Origin: Flammeovirgaceae bacterium
GTDB taxonomy: Bacteria > Bacteroidota > Bacteroidia > Cytophagales > Cyclobacteriaceae
Length of the DNA: 64,000 nucleotides
Reading direction: 5' to 3'
Assembly: GCA_016712035.1 (NCBI GenBank)
Contig: JADJRT010000006.1
Coordinates: 183,070 to 247,069 of the forward strand
In this document: positions 1-8,849 of the stretch, piece after piece
Layout: every line of letters begins with the position of its first letter
Position numbering within the stretch: the stretch's first letter is position 1
Position numbers and translations under genes: made by a program
The notes under the pieces: generated by a model
Databases searched by the model: none
Seen by the model: the letters and a program-made list of their open reading frames with translations, nothing else
What the model was told of the DNA's origin: nothing

Positions 1-2288
1 CGAAGCCGCTCCTTCTGCTTTCATACCAAAGGCCAATGGATCGGCATTATTCACTTTCATTCGGATGATCGATCCCGGAATAAAAAACTGACTCGAAGCT
101 ATTCCCTCAGTAATATTTTTTACCGGAAGGGCAAACTGATCAATCGCCAGGTTACACGCCTGATCGAACATGATCATAACACCACCCTTTTTAACATATT
201 CATTCAGCGCCATTACGCCTTCCAACTCTATACCCCCACATAGGGCTCGGGCATAGTGCCGGGCTTGTGGCCGCGCATAATATCTTCTGGAGCCTGCGAG
301 GGAAATATAATGGCACTGTATGCACTTAAGTCTTTACTTTTTATATCATTGTTGTGCAGGGTGTCTAAGTCAAACTCAAACTGTTCTAAAACCCAACGCG
401 TCCAGCCTTCATCAATGCTTGCATCCCACGATTTGTAAAGGCCCACTTTAACTTTTTTCAAAGGCTTACTTTCCCCGGAAGGTTTAGCTGACAAACTGGT
501 AAAAGACACTCCCAGCTCTTTGCTCATCTTATCTACAAGTTCAGAAGTTTTGCTTCCACTTTCAATAATAAATGTGCCCTTCACAAACGTGTTATTACCA
601 TCCTTAAAATCAGCTTGCGCGATGGAAATCTTCTCACCATTCTTTTGAATGCGATTAATAACCGTTGCCGTTATATTCTCCTTGTTATCAAGTGCATACC
701 CAAATCCTGCTTTACCGGAAATACTACCCGCAGGCATTTTTATAGCGGCTGCCACTTTCTTTGTCTTAGCTGTGAACGCAGTAGTAACACGCTCTACATC
801 AACGCCCATCGACATGGGTAAAGTCCATCCCGTAAGGTCATATGGAGTAACAGGCGGCCCACCCGGATATAAATAGAGGTCCGGATATTTTTGCTTCTCC
901 ATTAAATCCGATAGGTACGGTCGGAATGACTGTGCACCATACATGATATAGCTTCCGGATTCGTATTCCTTGTCCCCTACTTTAAAGTTGGCAGTGGCTT
1001 CTTCAACATCGATACCCCCGCGCATAAATACATTTACGAGATTAACCGCTTCGCCTTTATCCCATTGTGCTTTTGGAATTACATAGGCAAAGGCACCTTC
1101 TTTATCTTCAATAGCATCTTTGCCCATCGCATAGATGTTATACAAAAGTTCATCATGTTTTTCAGAGGCCAGATCAAGCACGGCCATAGAAGCTTCCAAC
1201 ATATAATCCACCGCATCTCTAAAATGTGATTCCCCACCTTTCCATGGATACGGATAAAAAACTTCTGTGCCATCGCTTGTCGCACGACCTCCAATCATTT
1301 TAGGAATAGAATCGGGTGGATAAAATCTTGGGGTTGGCGAAGTGTGAGCTGTTTCGGTAAGAATACCAATTTGATTATGATAATAGGGTGTTGTACGCAT
1401 GCCCCCGTTCCACCACATTTCAAAGGTAGTCTGCGAAACCGCGCCCGGCATTTTCTTCATGGCAAAACGATTGGCCATAGCGGTTCCAACTAAATTAACA
1501 CCAGTTGTAACACCCGGATGAATTTTCATGTTAACCGGGCTTCTAAACGGAGGAATAAAAATTCGCGCCCACGCTGGTGACGATTGATGATGATTATGAA
1601 CAATCTGCGGATACCATTCCGTATAAAGGACTTTCATCACCGCTTGAGTCTCGGGCATGTTGCCCATAAACCAATCGCGGTTGTTGTCATGCCCAACATA
1701 CTCCTGATACAAAATAGGTGGCCCCGATGTTTCATACATAGTTCCAAGATTCTTTCGATACCACGCACCTTCAATATCTAAACCATCCGGGTTAATAACA
1801 GGCACTACCAACGTGATAACATTGTCACGGATTTTTTTCATCTCATCCGATTCTTCGGCTGCAATCCGATACAATAATTCTGGCGTCATCTGCGCATGTG
1901 CTTTTTCAGAAGCATGCATCCCGCCATCGAACCAAATAATTGCCTTTCCTTCTTTCGCTAACTGTTGCGCTTCCTTTTCTGAAATTTTGGCGCGGGCCAT
2001 TTTCTCACTGATACTTTTCCACGTATCAAGCGATTTCATATTCTTTTCACTTGAAATAAATATTAGTTTGATAGGCCGGCCCCTTACGGATTTGCCGATC
2101 TCCGTAACTTTCACCCGATCAGTAGCGGCATCCAGCTTTTCATAATAGGCCAACATTTGATCATAGGTGGCCATTTTGTAATCAGCACCGGGTTCGAAGC
2201 CAAAAGTTGCCGATGGTTTTGGTATTTGACCAAAGGCCGGCACCAACACGATGAGTGCCAAAATCAAACTGAATAAATTTCTTTTCAT
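1..2288 (-). CDS. Secreted M14-family zinc carboxypeptidase, 3' end beyond window, one frameshift
   Basis: Peptidase of the M14 (carboxypeptidase A) superfamily, probably acting on peptides in the periplasm or outside the cell. The Met at 2288 opens a typical signal peptide ending near AFGQ; the upstream in-frame Met at 2342 adds 18 residues and crowds sodC, so I reject it. Zinc-site signature HxxE is seen at about residues 125-128 (GMHASE), NPDG at about 167-170, and a candidate third ligand in HNHHQ at about 231. The literal frame stops at 228, but the next frame continues without a stop from the C5 run at 233-237 to base 1 and reads as the same protein (for example GVMALNEYVKKGGVMIMFDQ). 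One missing base in that run explains it. Substrate is unknown. Confidence 0.85.
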
Positions 2289-2325
2289 AGTTAACGAAAT
2301 AGTAAGAAGTACTTTTAAAATAAAA

Positions 2326-2898
2326 TTATAGAGCGGCTTCAACGATCACCCCACACGCTACACGACCACCGGCAGCACCCGTTGGTTGAGTTTTAAAATC
2401 ATCCAACTTTTCGTGAATAATAACTCCTTTGTTAAGAATGTTGCTGCTTTCATCGCCACCAATAGTCCAACCCATTATATCCTGGCTCCACGATACGTTG
2501 CCATCAGCATCGGCTACGAGATTAATTACATCGCCAGCATGAAATTGCCCCTCACCTCTTTTACCGTGATCAACGCCCCCTGGATTCCAATGACCACCCG
2601 CAGAGCTCGCATCAGGTGCACTACAGTCTCCGTTTTGATGCAAGTGCAAGGCGTGCTCACCTGGTGTTAAACCTTGAATCTCTAAAGTCATTCGAACGGT
2701 CATGGCATCGAGCTGCGTAAACGTGGCCGTACCTGTTACTGAACTTCCGCTCGCACTATTCATAGTGGCCATTGCGGTTAGCTGAACCGCAGATTCCTCC
2801 ACAGGCATATCTTCCTGGTTCTCCTCTTTCTTAGCAGGTGAACAAGCCATCACCATTCCAAGGCAAAAAGCAATAATTGACAATCTGTACGCTTTCAT
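2326..2898 (-). CDS. sodC: Cu/Zn superoxide dismutase, lipoprotein
   Basis: Dismutates superoxide in the periplasm or on the outer membrane. The first residues end in a lipobox (VMACS), so this is a lipoprotein. All metal ligands of the family are visible: HLH and the disulphide Cys in HLHQNGDC, GGHWNP, DHGK, FHAGD and IIHEK, plus the guidance Arg in GGRVACGV. The length of 190 residues fits bacterial SodC. It precedes the M14 peptidase on the same strand with 37 bases between them. A GTCATTTTTT half-site lies 44-54 nt upstream of its start (see the regulatory entries). No frameshift is visible. Confidence 0.95.
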   Translation of the reverse strand: MKAYRLSIIAFCLGMVMACSPAKKEENQEDMPVEESAVQLTAMATMNSASGSSVTGTATFTQLDAMTVRMTLEIQGLTPGEHALHLHQNGDCSAPDASSAGGHWNPGGVDHGKRGEGQFHAGDVINLVADADGNVSWSQDIMGWTIGGDESSNILNKGVIIHEKLDDFKTQPTGAAGGRVACGVIVEAAL

Positions 2899-2942
2899 AG
2901 TTTTTAATTTTTTGGTTTACCGTGTTTGAGTTCTGAAAGTAC

Positions 2943-2952
2943 AAAAAATGAC
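2943..2952 (-). promoter_or_regulatory. Half-site resembling the TGAC-N4-GTCA operator, upstream of sodC
   Basis: Read toward sodC the bases are GTCATTTTTT. This matches the right half plus T-tract of the three full palindromes near 4.35, 8.77 and 11.04 kb, and sits at a similar distance (about 50 nt) from the start codon. The left TGAC half is absent, so this is only a weak candidate. Confidence 0.25.
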
Positions 2953-3136
2953 GAGTGATGGCAACCTGAATTATGTGAGCAATCCGGTCTGTTGATTGGC
3001 GGTATCTAGCAGCTTCCAATAATTCGATTTACTGCCAACACGGGTTATCTTATCATGCTAAAATTTAATAGCACTTTTTGAATTGAAATGTTTTGAAATC
3101 CTTTTTTCAGAAATCATTTTCGTTTAGTTTGGATGC

Positions 3137-4320
3137 ATGGCACGTAATAAGGGAAAAAATTTGATGGAACAAACCATGCGCTGGTTTGGACCAACCGATC
3201 CGGTTAGCCTTAGCGATATCCGTCAGGCGGGATGTACCGGAGTAGTTACCGCGTTACATCACATTGCTGTAGGCGAGGTTTGGCCAATAGAAGAAATTAA
3301 CATCCGAAAAAATGAAATTGAAACGGCTGGTTTAACCTGGACCGTTATTGAAAGCCTGCCTATTCATGAGGACATAAAGAAAAACGCAGGTCTGGTTGAA
3401 ACGTATATAGAAAAATACAAAATCAGTTTACGAAACGTTGCTCACTGTGGCCTGAAAGTAGTAACTTACAACTTCATGCCCATACTGGATTGGATGCGTA
3501 CCGATCCCTATTATGAACTGGCCGATGGTAGCAAAGCATTGCGTTTTGAAAAATCAGCATTCATTGCATTCGATTTGTTCTTATTGAAAAGGCCTGGTGC
3601 TGCTCGCGAATATACGGCCGAAGAAATCGAAAAAGCGAAGACAGTTTTTGATCTGATGAATGATCAACAAAAAGATTTGCTCTATAAAAATACATTGATG
3701 GGCTTGCCGGGCGGGAATGAACCCTTTACCCGTGAAGAACTTCTCGCCATGTTTGAATCGTATTCGAATATTGACAGGAAAAAACTCAAACAAAACTTAT
3801 ACAACTTTCTACGACAAGTTGTGCCCACTGCACAAGCGGTTGGTCTAAAACTCGCTATCCATCCCGATGATCCTCCATTTCCGGTTCTGGGCTTGCCGCG
3901 CATTGTAAGTACGGAGCAGGATGCGCAGGATCTTTTAGAAGCGGTGCCCTCCCCTGCTAATGGATTATGTTTTTGCACCGGCTCGTATGGGGTGCGTTCT
4001 GATAATGATTTGCCCGGAATGGGAAAACGCTTAGGCGATAGAATTCATTTTTTACATTTACGAAATACGAGACGCGATCGTGAAGGCAACTTTTATGAAG
4101 CCGATCATTTAGATGGTGATACCGATATGGCGTTGGTGATGAAAGAAATTGTATCGTTAATGCAACGGACTGGCAATTCGATACCGATGCGGCCCGATCA
4201 TGGTCACCAGATGCTCGATGATCTTTCTAAAAAACAAATCCCGGCTACTCGGCTACTGGGCGCTTGCGCGGACTAGCTGAATTACGTGGACTGGAGCAAG
4301 GTGTTGCTTTGTTTGTGTAA
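3137..4320 (+). CDS. uxuA: Mannonate dehydratase, one frameshift near the 3' end
   Basis: Dehydrates D-mannonate to 2-keto-3-deoxy-gluconate in hexuronate catabolism, in the cytoplasm. The start region MEQTMRWFGPTDPVSLSDI and internal HPDDPP are typical of UxuA. Translation may begin at 3137 or at the Met ten codons later (3164), which matches the usual N-terminus. The literal frame stops at 4276. After adding one A to the A6 run at 4229-4234 the protein reads NPGYSATGRLRGLAELRGL and ends at 4318-4320, giving about 394 residues, the normal size. No uxuB, kdgK or uronate isomerase is nearby, so it stands alone in this window. Its 5' region is divergent from sodC. Confidence 0.92.
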
Positions 4321-4347
4321 ATTTTTCTTGAGATTATTTTCTAAAAA

Positions 4348-4359
4348 TGACAACCGTCA
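4348..4359 (+). promoter_or_regulatory. Palindromic operator candidate TGACAACCGTCA upstream of the DUF2267 gene
   Basis: A perfect dyad, extended AAATGAC-AACC-GTCATTT, lies in the short gap between uxuA and the DUF2267 gene, 64 nt before the ATG. The same TGAC-N4-GTCA motif followed by a T-tract occurs at 8765-8776 and 11039-11050. The geometry (5-bp half-sites, 4-bp spacer) resembles Crp/Fnr-family sites; the regulator is not identified. Confidence 0.5.
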
Positions 4360-4423
4360 TTTATTTACTCAATTCTGTTGATGACATTCATTGCAGGGAA
4401 TTAGCCATTAAAACAACTATGCT

Positions 4424-4876
4424 ATGCCACTCAATTTTGAAAAGCATGCAGCCAAAGGCAATGAGTTTGTCAATCGGTTAGCAGCGCGTTTGGGCGATGA
4501 AAATAATACGGATCGAGCCGGTAGGGTTTTACGATCTGTGTTACACACGTTGCGCAGCAGACTGACGCTCGAAGAGTCATTTCAGTTGCTTGCTCAATTA
4601 CCTATGGCCATTAAAGCACTCTATGTGGAGGGCTGGCAACCTTCACGAAGTCATGTGCTACTACGCACCATGAACGAGTTTGGAAAAGAAGTAATGCGCC
4701 TGGATGGACTTTCTGCCTGGCGCGATTTTTCAAATCTTGAGGATGCGATTAAGGGTATTGAAGCCGTAGTGAAAACAATGGCCGATTATGTTTCGGCTGG
4801 CGAACTCCACGACATGATTGCCGTGCTTCCGGAAGATATGAAGGATTCGTTTGTAGTGTGGTCACACACTCCTTGA
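4424..4876 (+). CDS. DUF2267 family protein
   Basis: Small 150-residue all-helical cytoplasmic protein of the DUF2267 family; biochemical role unknown. The family pattern is seen in the N-terminal helix with EFVNRLAARLG, the central VLRSVLHTLRSRLTLEES and the LPMAIKALYVEGW segment. In other bacteria these genes often sit among stress or low-oxygen response genes (established context, not shown here). The gene has its own upstream palindrome at 4348-4359 and is convergent with the SDR gene, whose stop begins two bases after its own. No frameshift is visible. Confidence 0.85.
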   Translation: MPLNFEKHAAKGNEFVNRLAARLGDENNTDRAGRVLRSVLHTLRSRLTLEESFQLLAQLPMAIKALYVEGWQPSRSHVLLRTMNEFGKEVMRLDGLSAWRDFSNLEDAIKGIEAVVKTMADYVSAGELHDMIAVLPEDMKDSFVVWSHTP

Positions 4877-4877
4877 A

Positions 4878-5597
4878 TTATTTGCCCCCAGGCATGCTAG
4901 GGCGTACTTCAATTTTACTAGGCAATGTTCTGGGATTCATCTCTAACAAATCAACTACGAGTTGACCAATGTCTTCGGGCTGTATCTTCCAGGCATCTTT
5001 GGCGGAGGGTATGTGGTCATTAAATTCTGTAGAAACCGACCCCGGCATCATGGTGGCGACCTTAATACCAAATTTTCGCAGGTCGAGCATAGCTGCCTGC
5101 GTAAACCCGACAAGTCCAAATTTGCTCGCATTGTATGCCGAGCCACCTTCAAAGAAATTGGTTCCCGCCAGGCTGGCAATGGTAATTATATATCCTTGTG
5201 ATTCTTTCAAGGCTTGTACAGAAGCTTTCAAACTATAAAAAACCCCGGATAAATTGGTATCAATTGTTTTCTTCCATTGCTCTATGGTAAGCGTATCGAC
5301 AGAACCAAAGTATCCAAGACCGGCATTGGCAACCAAAACATCTAATCGCCCCCATTTAGCAATTACTTGTTCTACAGCCCGTTGCTGGGCTAATGGATCG
5401 CAAACATCGGCTGCCACGGCCATCACTTCACCCTTACCTATTTTATTTAGATGTGCAGCGGCTTTGTCGGCAGCGGCTTGTGTTCGGCTGGTTATAGCCA
5501 CTTTTGCGTATTGGTGCACCAAAGCTTCGGCAACACCCAACCCAATTCCTTTACTCCCGCCCGTAATGAGTACAACTTTATTTTTGATGGATTGCAT
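4878..5597 (-). CDS. Short-chain dehydrogenase/reductase (SDR)
   Basis: Classical SDR oxidoreductase using NAD(P)H on an unknown small substrate. Visible motifs are the cofactor loop TGGSKGIG near the N-terminus, NAG in VANAGLGY, the catalytic Ser in TIASLAG, and YNASK with the catalytic Tyr and Lys. The 239-residue length is normal. It is divergent from the phospholipase-D gene, with 84 bases between the starts. Nothing in the sequence fixes the substrate. Confidence 0.9.
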   Translation of the reverse strand: MQSIKNKVVLITGGSKGIGLGVAEALVHQYAKVAITSRTQAAADKAAAHLNKIGKGEVMAVAADVCDPLAQQRAVEQVIAKWGRLDVLVANAGLGYFGSVDTLTIEQWKKTIDTNLSGVFYSLKASVQALKESQGYIITIASLAGTNFFEGGSAYNASKFGLVGFTQAAMLDLRKFGIKVATMMPGSVSTEFNDHIPSAKDAWKIQPEDIGQLVVDLLEMNPRTLPSKIEVRPSMPGGK

Positions 5598-5681
5598 AGC
5601 TTTTCAATTATTTTTGAAACGATTCTTTTTAGTACCTTATACTAAACAGATAGAAAGCTCAATTAGTTTATCCGGATTACC

Positions 5682-6881
5682 ATGAATAAAAAATTAATAG
5701 CGCCTGGTATCGGATACTCTTCGCATAACACCATTGAATTAATGCATGGTGGAGTTGCTTTTTTTGATAAACTCGAAAACTTAATTGAAAGGGCGAAAGA
5801 AACAATTCACCTGCAAATTTATATCTACGCGGCAGATGAAACCGGGCAACGTATTACCGATGCGTTAATTCGCGCTGCCCTTCGGGGGGTAAAGGTTTTC
5901 CTACTGTTGGATGGATATGCTTCCCGTTCGTTACCCGATGAATGGATGATGGCTATTAAAAAATCTGGAATCTATTTCAGATGGTTCGAACCAATACTAC
6001 GGAGCAGTCGATTTTATATTGGCCGAAGAATGCATCATAAGATTTTTGTTGCCGATGGATTATATGGCTTGGTCGGAGGAATAAACATCAGTAATCATTA
6101 CAATGACCTACCCGAAAAACCAGCCTGGATGGATTGGGCTGTCTTTGTTAAAGGCGAGGTATCTACCGAACTCCATAACCGATGTGCACAAATGTGGTTT
6201 CGGGGATTTCAAAAATCAGCACACCTAACATCTATGCGCACCGGCCAGATCATGGACACGGATTGTTTTATCCGCGTCCGGATTAACGACTGGGTGCAAA
6301 ACCGAAATCAGATTTCAAGAAGCTACCTTGAGATGTTTCATCGGGCTAAATCGAATATTACCATTATGTCGAGCTATTTTTGCCCGGCCAGGTTTTAGAA
6401 AAATTTGAGATTGGCAGCTAAGCGTGGTGTGCGGATAAAAATTATCTTAACCAAAATCTCTGATGTGGCCATAGCGAAGGCGGCCGAACGATTTTTCTAT
6501 CCTTGGTTACTCAGGAATAATATCGAAATCTATGAATACCGAAAGAAAGTTTTGCATGGTAAAATGGCTACTTATGATAGACAATGGGTAACCGTTGGGT
6601 CCTATAATTTCAATAATATAAGTACGTACGCAAGTGTTGAGCTTAACCTGGATGTATTAAGTCAGCCTTTTGCTAATCAGGTCGATAAAGAATTTGAAGA
6701 AATTATAGAAAGAGATTGTGATCCGATTACCGCTGAATCTTTTATGAAAGAAACTTCCTTCCTGGATACCTTCATACATCGTCTGGCTTACGAATCGGTT
6801 AGACTCATCTTTTTCTTTTCACATTTTATTTCAAAAAGGAAAAGACATAAGGCTATTCGTTACCTTTTATTCGCATTATAA
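5682..6881 (+). CDS. Cardiolipin synthase-like phospholipase D protein, interrupted by an in-frame TAG
   Basis: Membrane-lipid enzyme of the phospholipase D superfamily, probably a cardiolipin synthase or related phosphatidyltransferase. Both HKD motifs are present: HHKIFVAD in the first half and HGKMATYD in the second. The frame is broken by TAG at 6396-6398, while the parts before and after share one frame. A pair of compensating single-base changes between about 6386 and 6407 would give CPGQVLEKLRLAAKRG, a good family match; a plain nonsense substitution is the alternative. I see no long N-terminal membrane region, so it resembles the shorter ClsB-like forms. It may end with a basic, hydrophobic tail (residues FFFSHFISKRKRHK). 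Confidence 0.8.
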
Positions 6882-7862
6882 AATCATTTGCGGTTTGCCA
6901 ATTCCAATTGGCAAACCTTCCACGTTGTAAAACAAGTCGGTTATCAAGTTGGGGTTGTAAATAATAGTGAAACACAAATCCGGCTCTTGGGTTTTTCCAA
7001 CCAATCATTTGGCCAAAGCGTAGATCATTAAAAATCAGGGTATCGCCTTTTTGCTCAAACGTATAATAACCTTGCGAAAAACGTTTAAGTCGATTTACCT
7101 CGTTTTTATCCGTAACCAAATAACTTAATGAATCGTGTCGCGGAAAAAACTGAAAATCGACAATAGGTTTTTTATCAAACACCGAACGATAGCCCACGTA
7201 ACTTCCCGAATCCGTATTTGCCACGACAAACCATAGCCAGGTATTAAATGGTGTAGGTGTTGAAAAATATTGGGTTGGTACAATCTTTTCCGTCAGTGAT
7301 TTTTCGCTAACTCCGTCAACCTGATATTTGTTAAATAATCCATAACTCAAATAGAACATACTTATGAAAATTCCGCCTAACGCCCAACGAGTTCTATTCT
7401 TATCATCCCTCGAAGAGAAAATTAAAACGAGCGTGGCAACACCAATTGAAATTGAGAATAAAGGATCAGCCACAAATAATGTATGAAAGGATACCCTATA
7501 ATGACTGAAGGGTTCGAACCAACCTGTTCCATAGGCATTAAACGCATCCAGAATGATGTGTGTAAAAATTTGGGTACCGAAAAATACTAACCAAAATTTA
7601 AAAGTGCCCCTGGTACTCCCCCAACCTCGATGAAAAATCCAGGCTAACAGGGGTGTTAATAAAAATCCAAATAAAAATGAATGTGTAAACCCCGATGTGC
7701 CAGCACGTTTGAGGATGGATCCATCCACAATGAAAAAACAAAATCGAAATCAGGAATTGATTGGGCCAGTGCACCCAACAGCAAGGCTTTTTTACCAATG
7801 CGTTTTGTTGCAATAAGTTCACCAATACAAGCTCCTAAAGCAAAATGAGTAATTGAATCCAA
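6853..7862 (-). CDS. DUF457/YdjM-type membrane-bound metal-dependent hydrolase, one frameshift
   Basis: Integral membrane protein of the family annotated as inner-membrane metal-dependent hydrolase; the physiological reaction is unknown. The N-terminus DSITHFALGACIGE, then LLLGALAQSIPDFD and HRGFTHS, carry the conserved His and Asp residues. The break is at the C4 run 7690-7693: adding one base joins ...NVLAHRG to FTHSFLFGFLLTPLLAW. Several membrane spans follow and then a soluble C-terminal part with FHTLFVADPLF. The apparent start is TTG at 7860-7862. Its 3' end overlaps the convergent phospholipase-D gene by 29 bases. It is probably the last gene of the unit starting at 8697. Confidence 0.8.
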
Positions 7863-7871
7863 ACTAATGAA

Positions 7872-8297
7872 TTAAAGTGCGCGTCTACTTTTTTGAAAGT
7901 TACCCAATAGCATTAACATTAGACCCAGCAACAAATAAATCAATTGTAAATAATGAGTTTGAGGAAGTAGGTAGACTTGTGCGAGAATCCAACCCGTTAG
8001 AATGGCACCTTGAAGAAAGGTAAACGTTGCATAGTATGGATTTTTAATCATGGTTAATATAGCGGCTAGTAAAGTAAGTATACCTACAGCAAAAAAAAGT
8101 ACGAAGCCAGGCGCTTGAAAATCCGTGAACATCGTGTTACTCAACCCAACAGTATTCAATTCCAATACTTCACCAGAAGGATGTATTATTAGCGCTAACC
8201 CACCTAAGCTCGCTGAAATACCAACTACTAAAAGCAGGCAAATGGTTGTTACCCAAGCATAGAACTGAGATTTATTTTTTACCGATTTATTCATCAT
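7872..8297 (-). CDS. Small four-helix membrane protein, unrecognised
   Basis: I do not recognise the family. From the Met at 8297 (chosen because the 15 residues before it would overlap the upstream gene) the protein is about 141 residues with four hydrophobic segments: YAWVTTICLLLVVGISASL, FVLFFAVGILTLLAAILTMI, a third containing GAILTGWILAQVYLL, and LIYLLLGLMLMLLG. The loop after helix 1 contains HPSGEVLELN. It lies 13 bases after the 128-residue gene and 9 bases before the DUF457 gene, so the three are probably cotranscribed. Confidence 0.7.
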   Translation of the reverse strand: MMNKSVKNKSQFYAWVTTICLLLVVGISASLGGLALIIHPSGEVLELNTVGLSNTMFTDFQAPGFVLFFAVGILTLLAAILTMIKNPYYATFTFLQGAILTGWILAQVYLLPQTHYLQLIYLLLGLMLMLLGNFQKSRRAL

Positions 8298-8310
8298 GCC
8301 AGATCCGTCA

Positions 8311-8697
8311 TTATTTATCAACTCCAAAATACTCTTTAACAAAAGCGTTCCGTTGATTTTCAGTCATTTTATCAGCTGGTAATACGTTAAGTTTAATATT
8401 ACTATACTGAGTGTCGGTTGTCAAGATATTAAACAATTCAGTCTTGGCATTTGTTGGACCAAAAATCACAACCTCATCCTCCTTGCTAATACTGTTGCCA
8501 ATAGACTCGAAATAATCTTTCACTAAGTTTCGCTCTTTATTATGCATGAGGTTTTCGTTTCTCGAATAGGCATACTGCATCTCCTCCCAAGTAAATTCAG
8601 ATTCTAATTCAGTGGTTTTTACTGTATCGTTTTCTAAACTCATCACATACGCTTTTGAGTAATCCATCCAAATACCCGTACATTTCTTGTTTTTCAT
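8311..8697 (-). CDS. Small protein resembling eRF1/Dom34-domain or host-attachment proteins
   Basis: A 128-residue cytoplasmic protein. The N-terminal strand CTGIWMDYSKAYVMSLEND and the later DEVVIFGPTNAKTELFNIL resemble the small bacterial relatives of the eRF1 domain (stalled-ribosome or host-attachment type), which share a WxDxxxA start and a GP.NAK motif. This is family-level resemblance from memory and stays tentative. The C-terminal MTENQRNAFVKEYFG is charged. The gene leads a three-gene minus-strand unit and has a TGAC-N4-GTCA palindrome 67 nt upstream. Confidence 0.6.
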   Translation of the reverse strand: MKNKKCTGIWMDYSKAYVMSLENDTVKTTELESEFTWEEMQYAYSRNENLMHNKERNLVKDYFESIGNSISKEDEVVIFGPTNAKTELFNILTTDTQYSNIKLNVLPADKMTENQRNAFVKEYFGVDK

Positions 8698-8764
8698 AAA
8701 TGAGTGTGTTTAATATTCCCTATCTACAATACTCTATACTACCTCTTCTATTTCAATTAAAAAA

Positions 8765-8776
8765 TGACATTAGTCA
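8765..8776 (-). promoter_or_regulatory. Palindromic operator candidate TGACTAATGTCA upstream of the 8697 gene
   Basis: Read toward the gene it is TGAC-TAAT-GTCATTTTTTA. The spacer, T-tract and distance (67 nt to ATG) agree with the sites at 4348 and 11039. The arms are perfect over four bases each. Confidence 0.5.
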
Positions 8777-8796
8777 GTAAATAAAGCTTACCAAAT

Positions 8797-8832
8797 GAAA
8801 AGACTCATCGAGATTAATCCATGAGCCTTTTC
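8797..8832 (-). terminator. Terminator hairpin downstream of the Gfo/Idh gene
   Basis: Arms GAAAAGACTCAT and ATGAGCCTTTTC pair with one wobble around a 12-base loop. On the minus strand the stem is followed by TTTTC ATTT. It lies 17 bases beyond the stop of the minus-strand oxidoreductase gene. Confidence 0.6.
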
Positions 8833-8849
8833 AGTTGATCAACGATATT

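Noticed and set aside
4965..4976. Near match TGACCAATGTCT
   Set aside because: The second half-site is imperfect (GTCT) and it lies within the SDR coding sequence.
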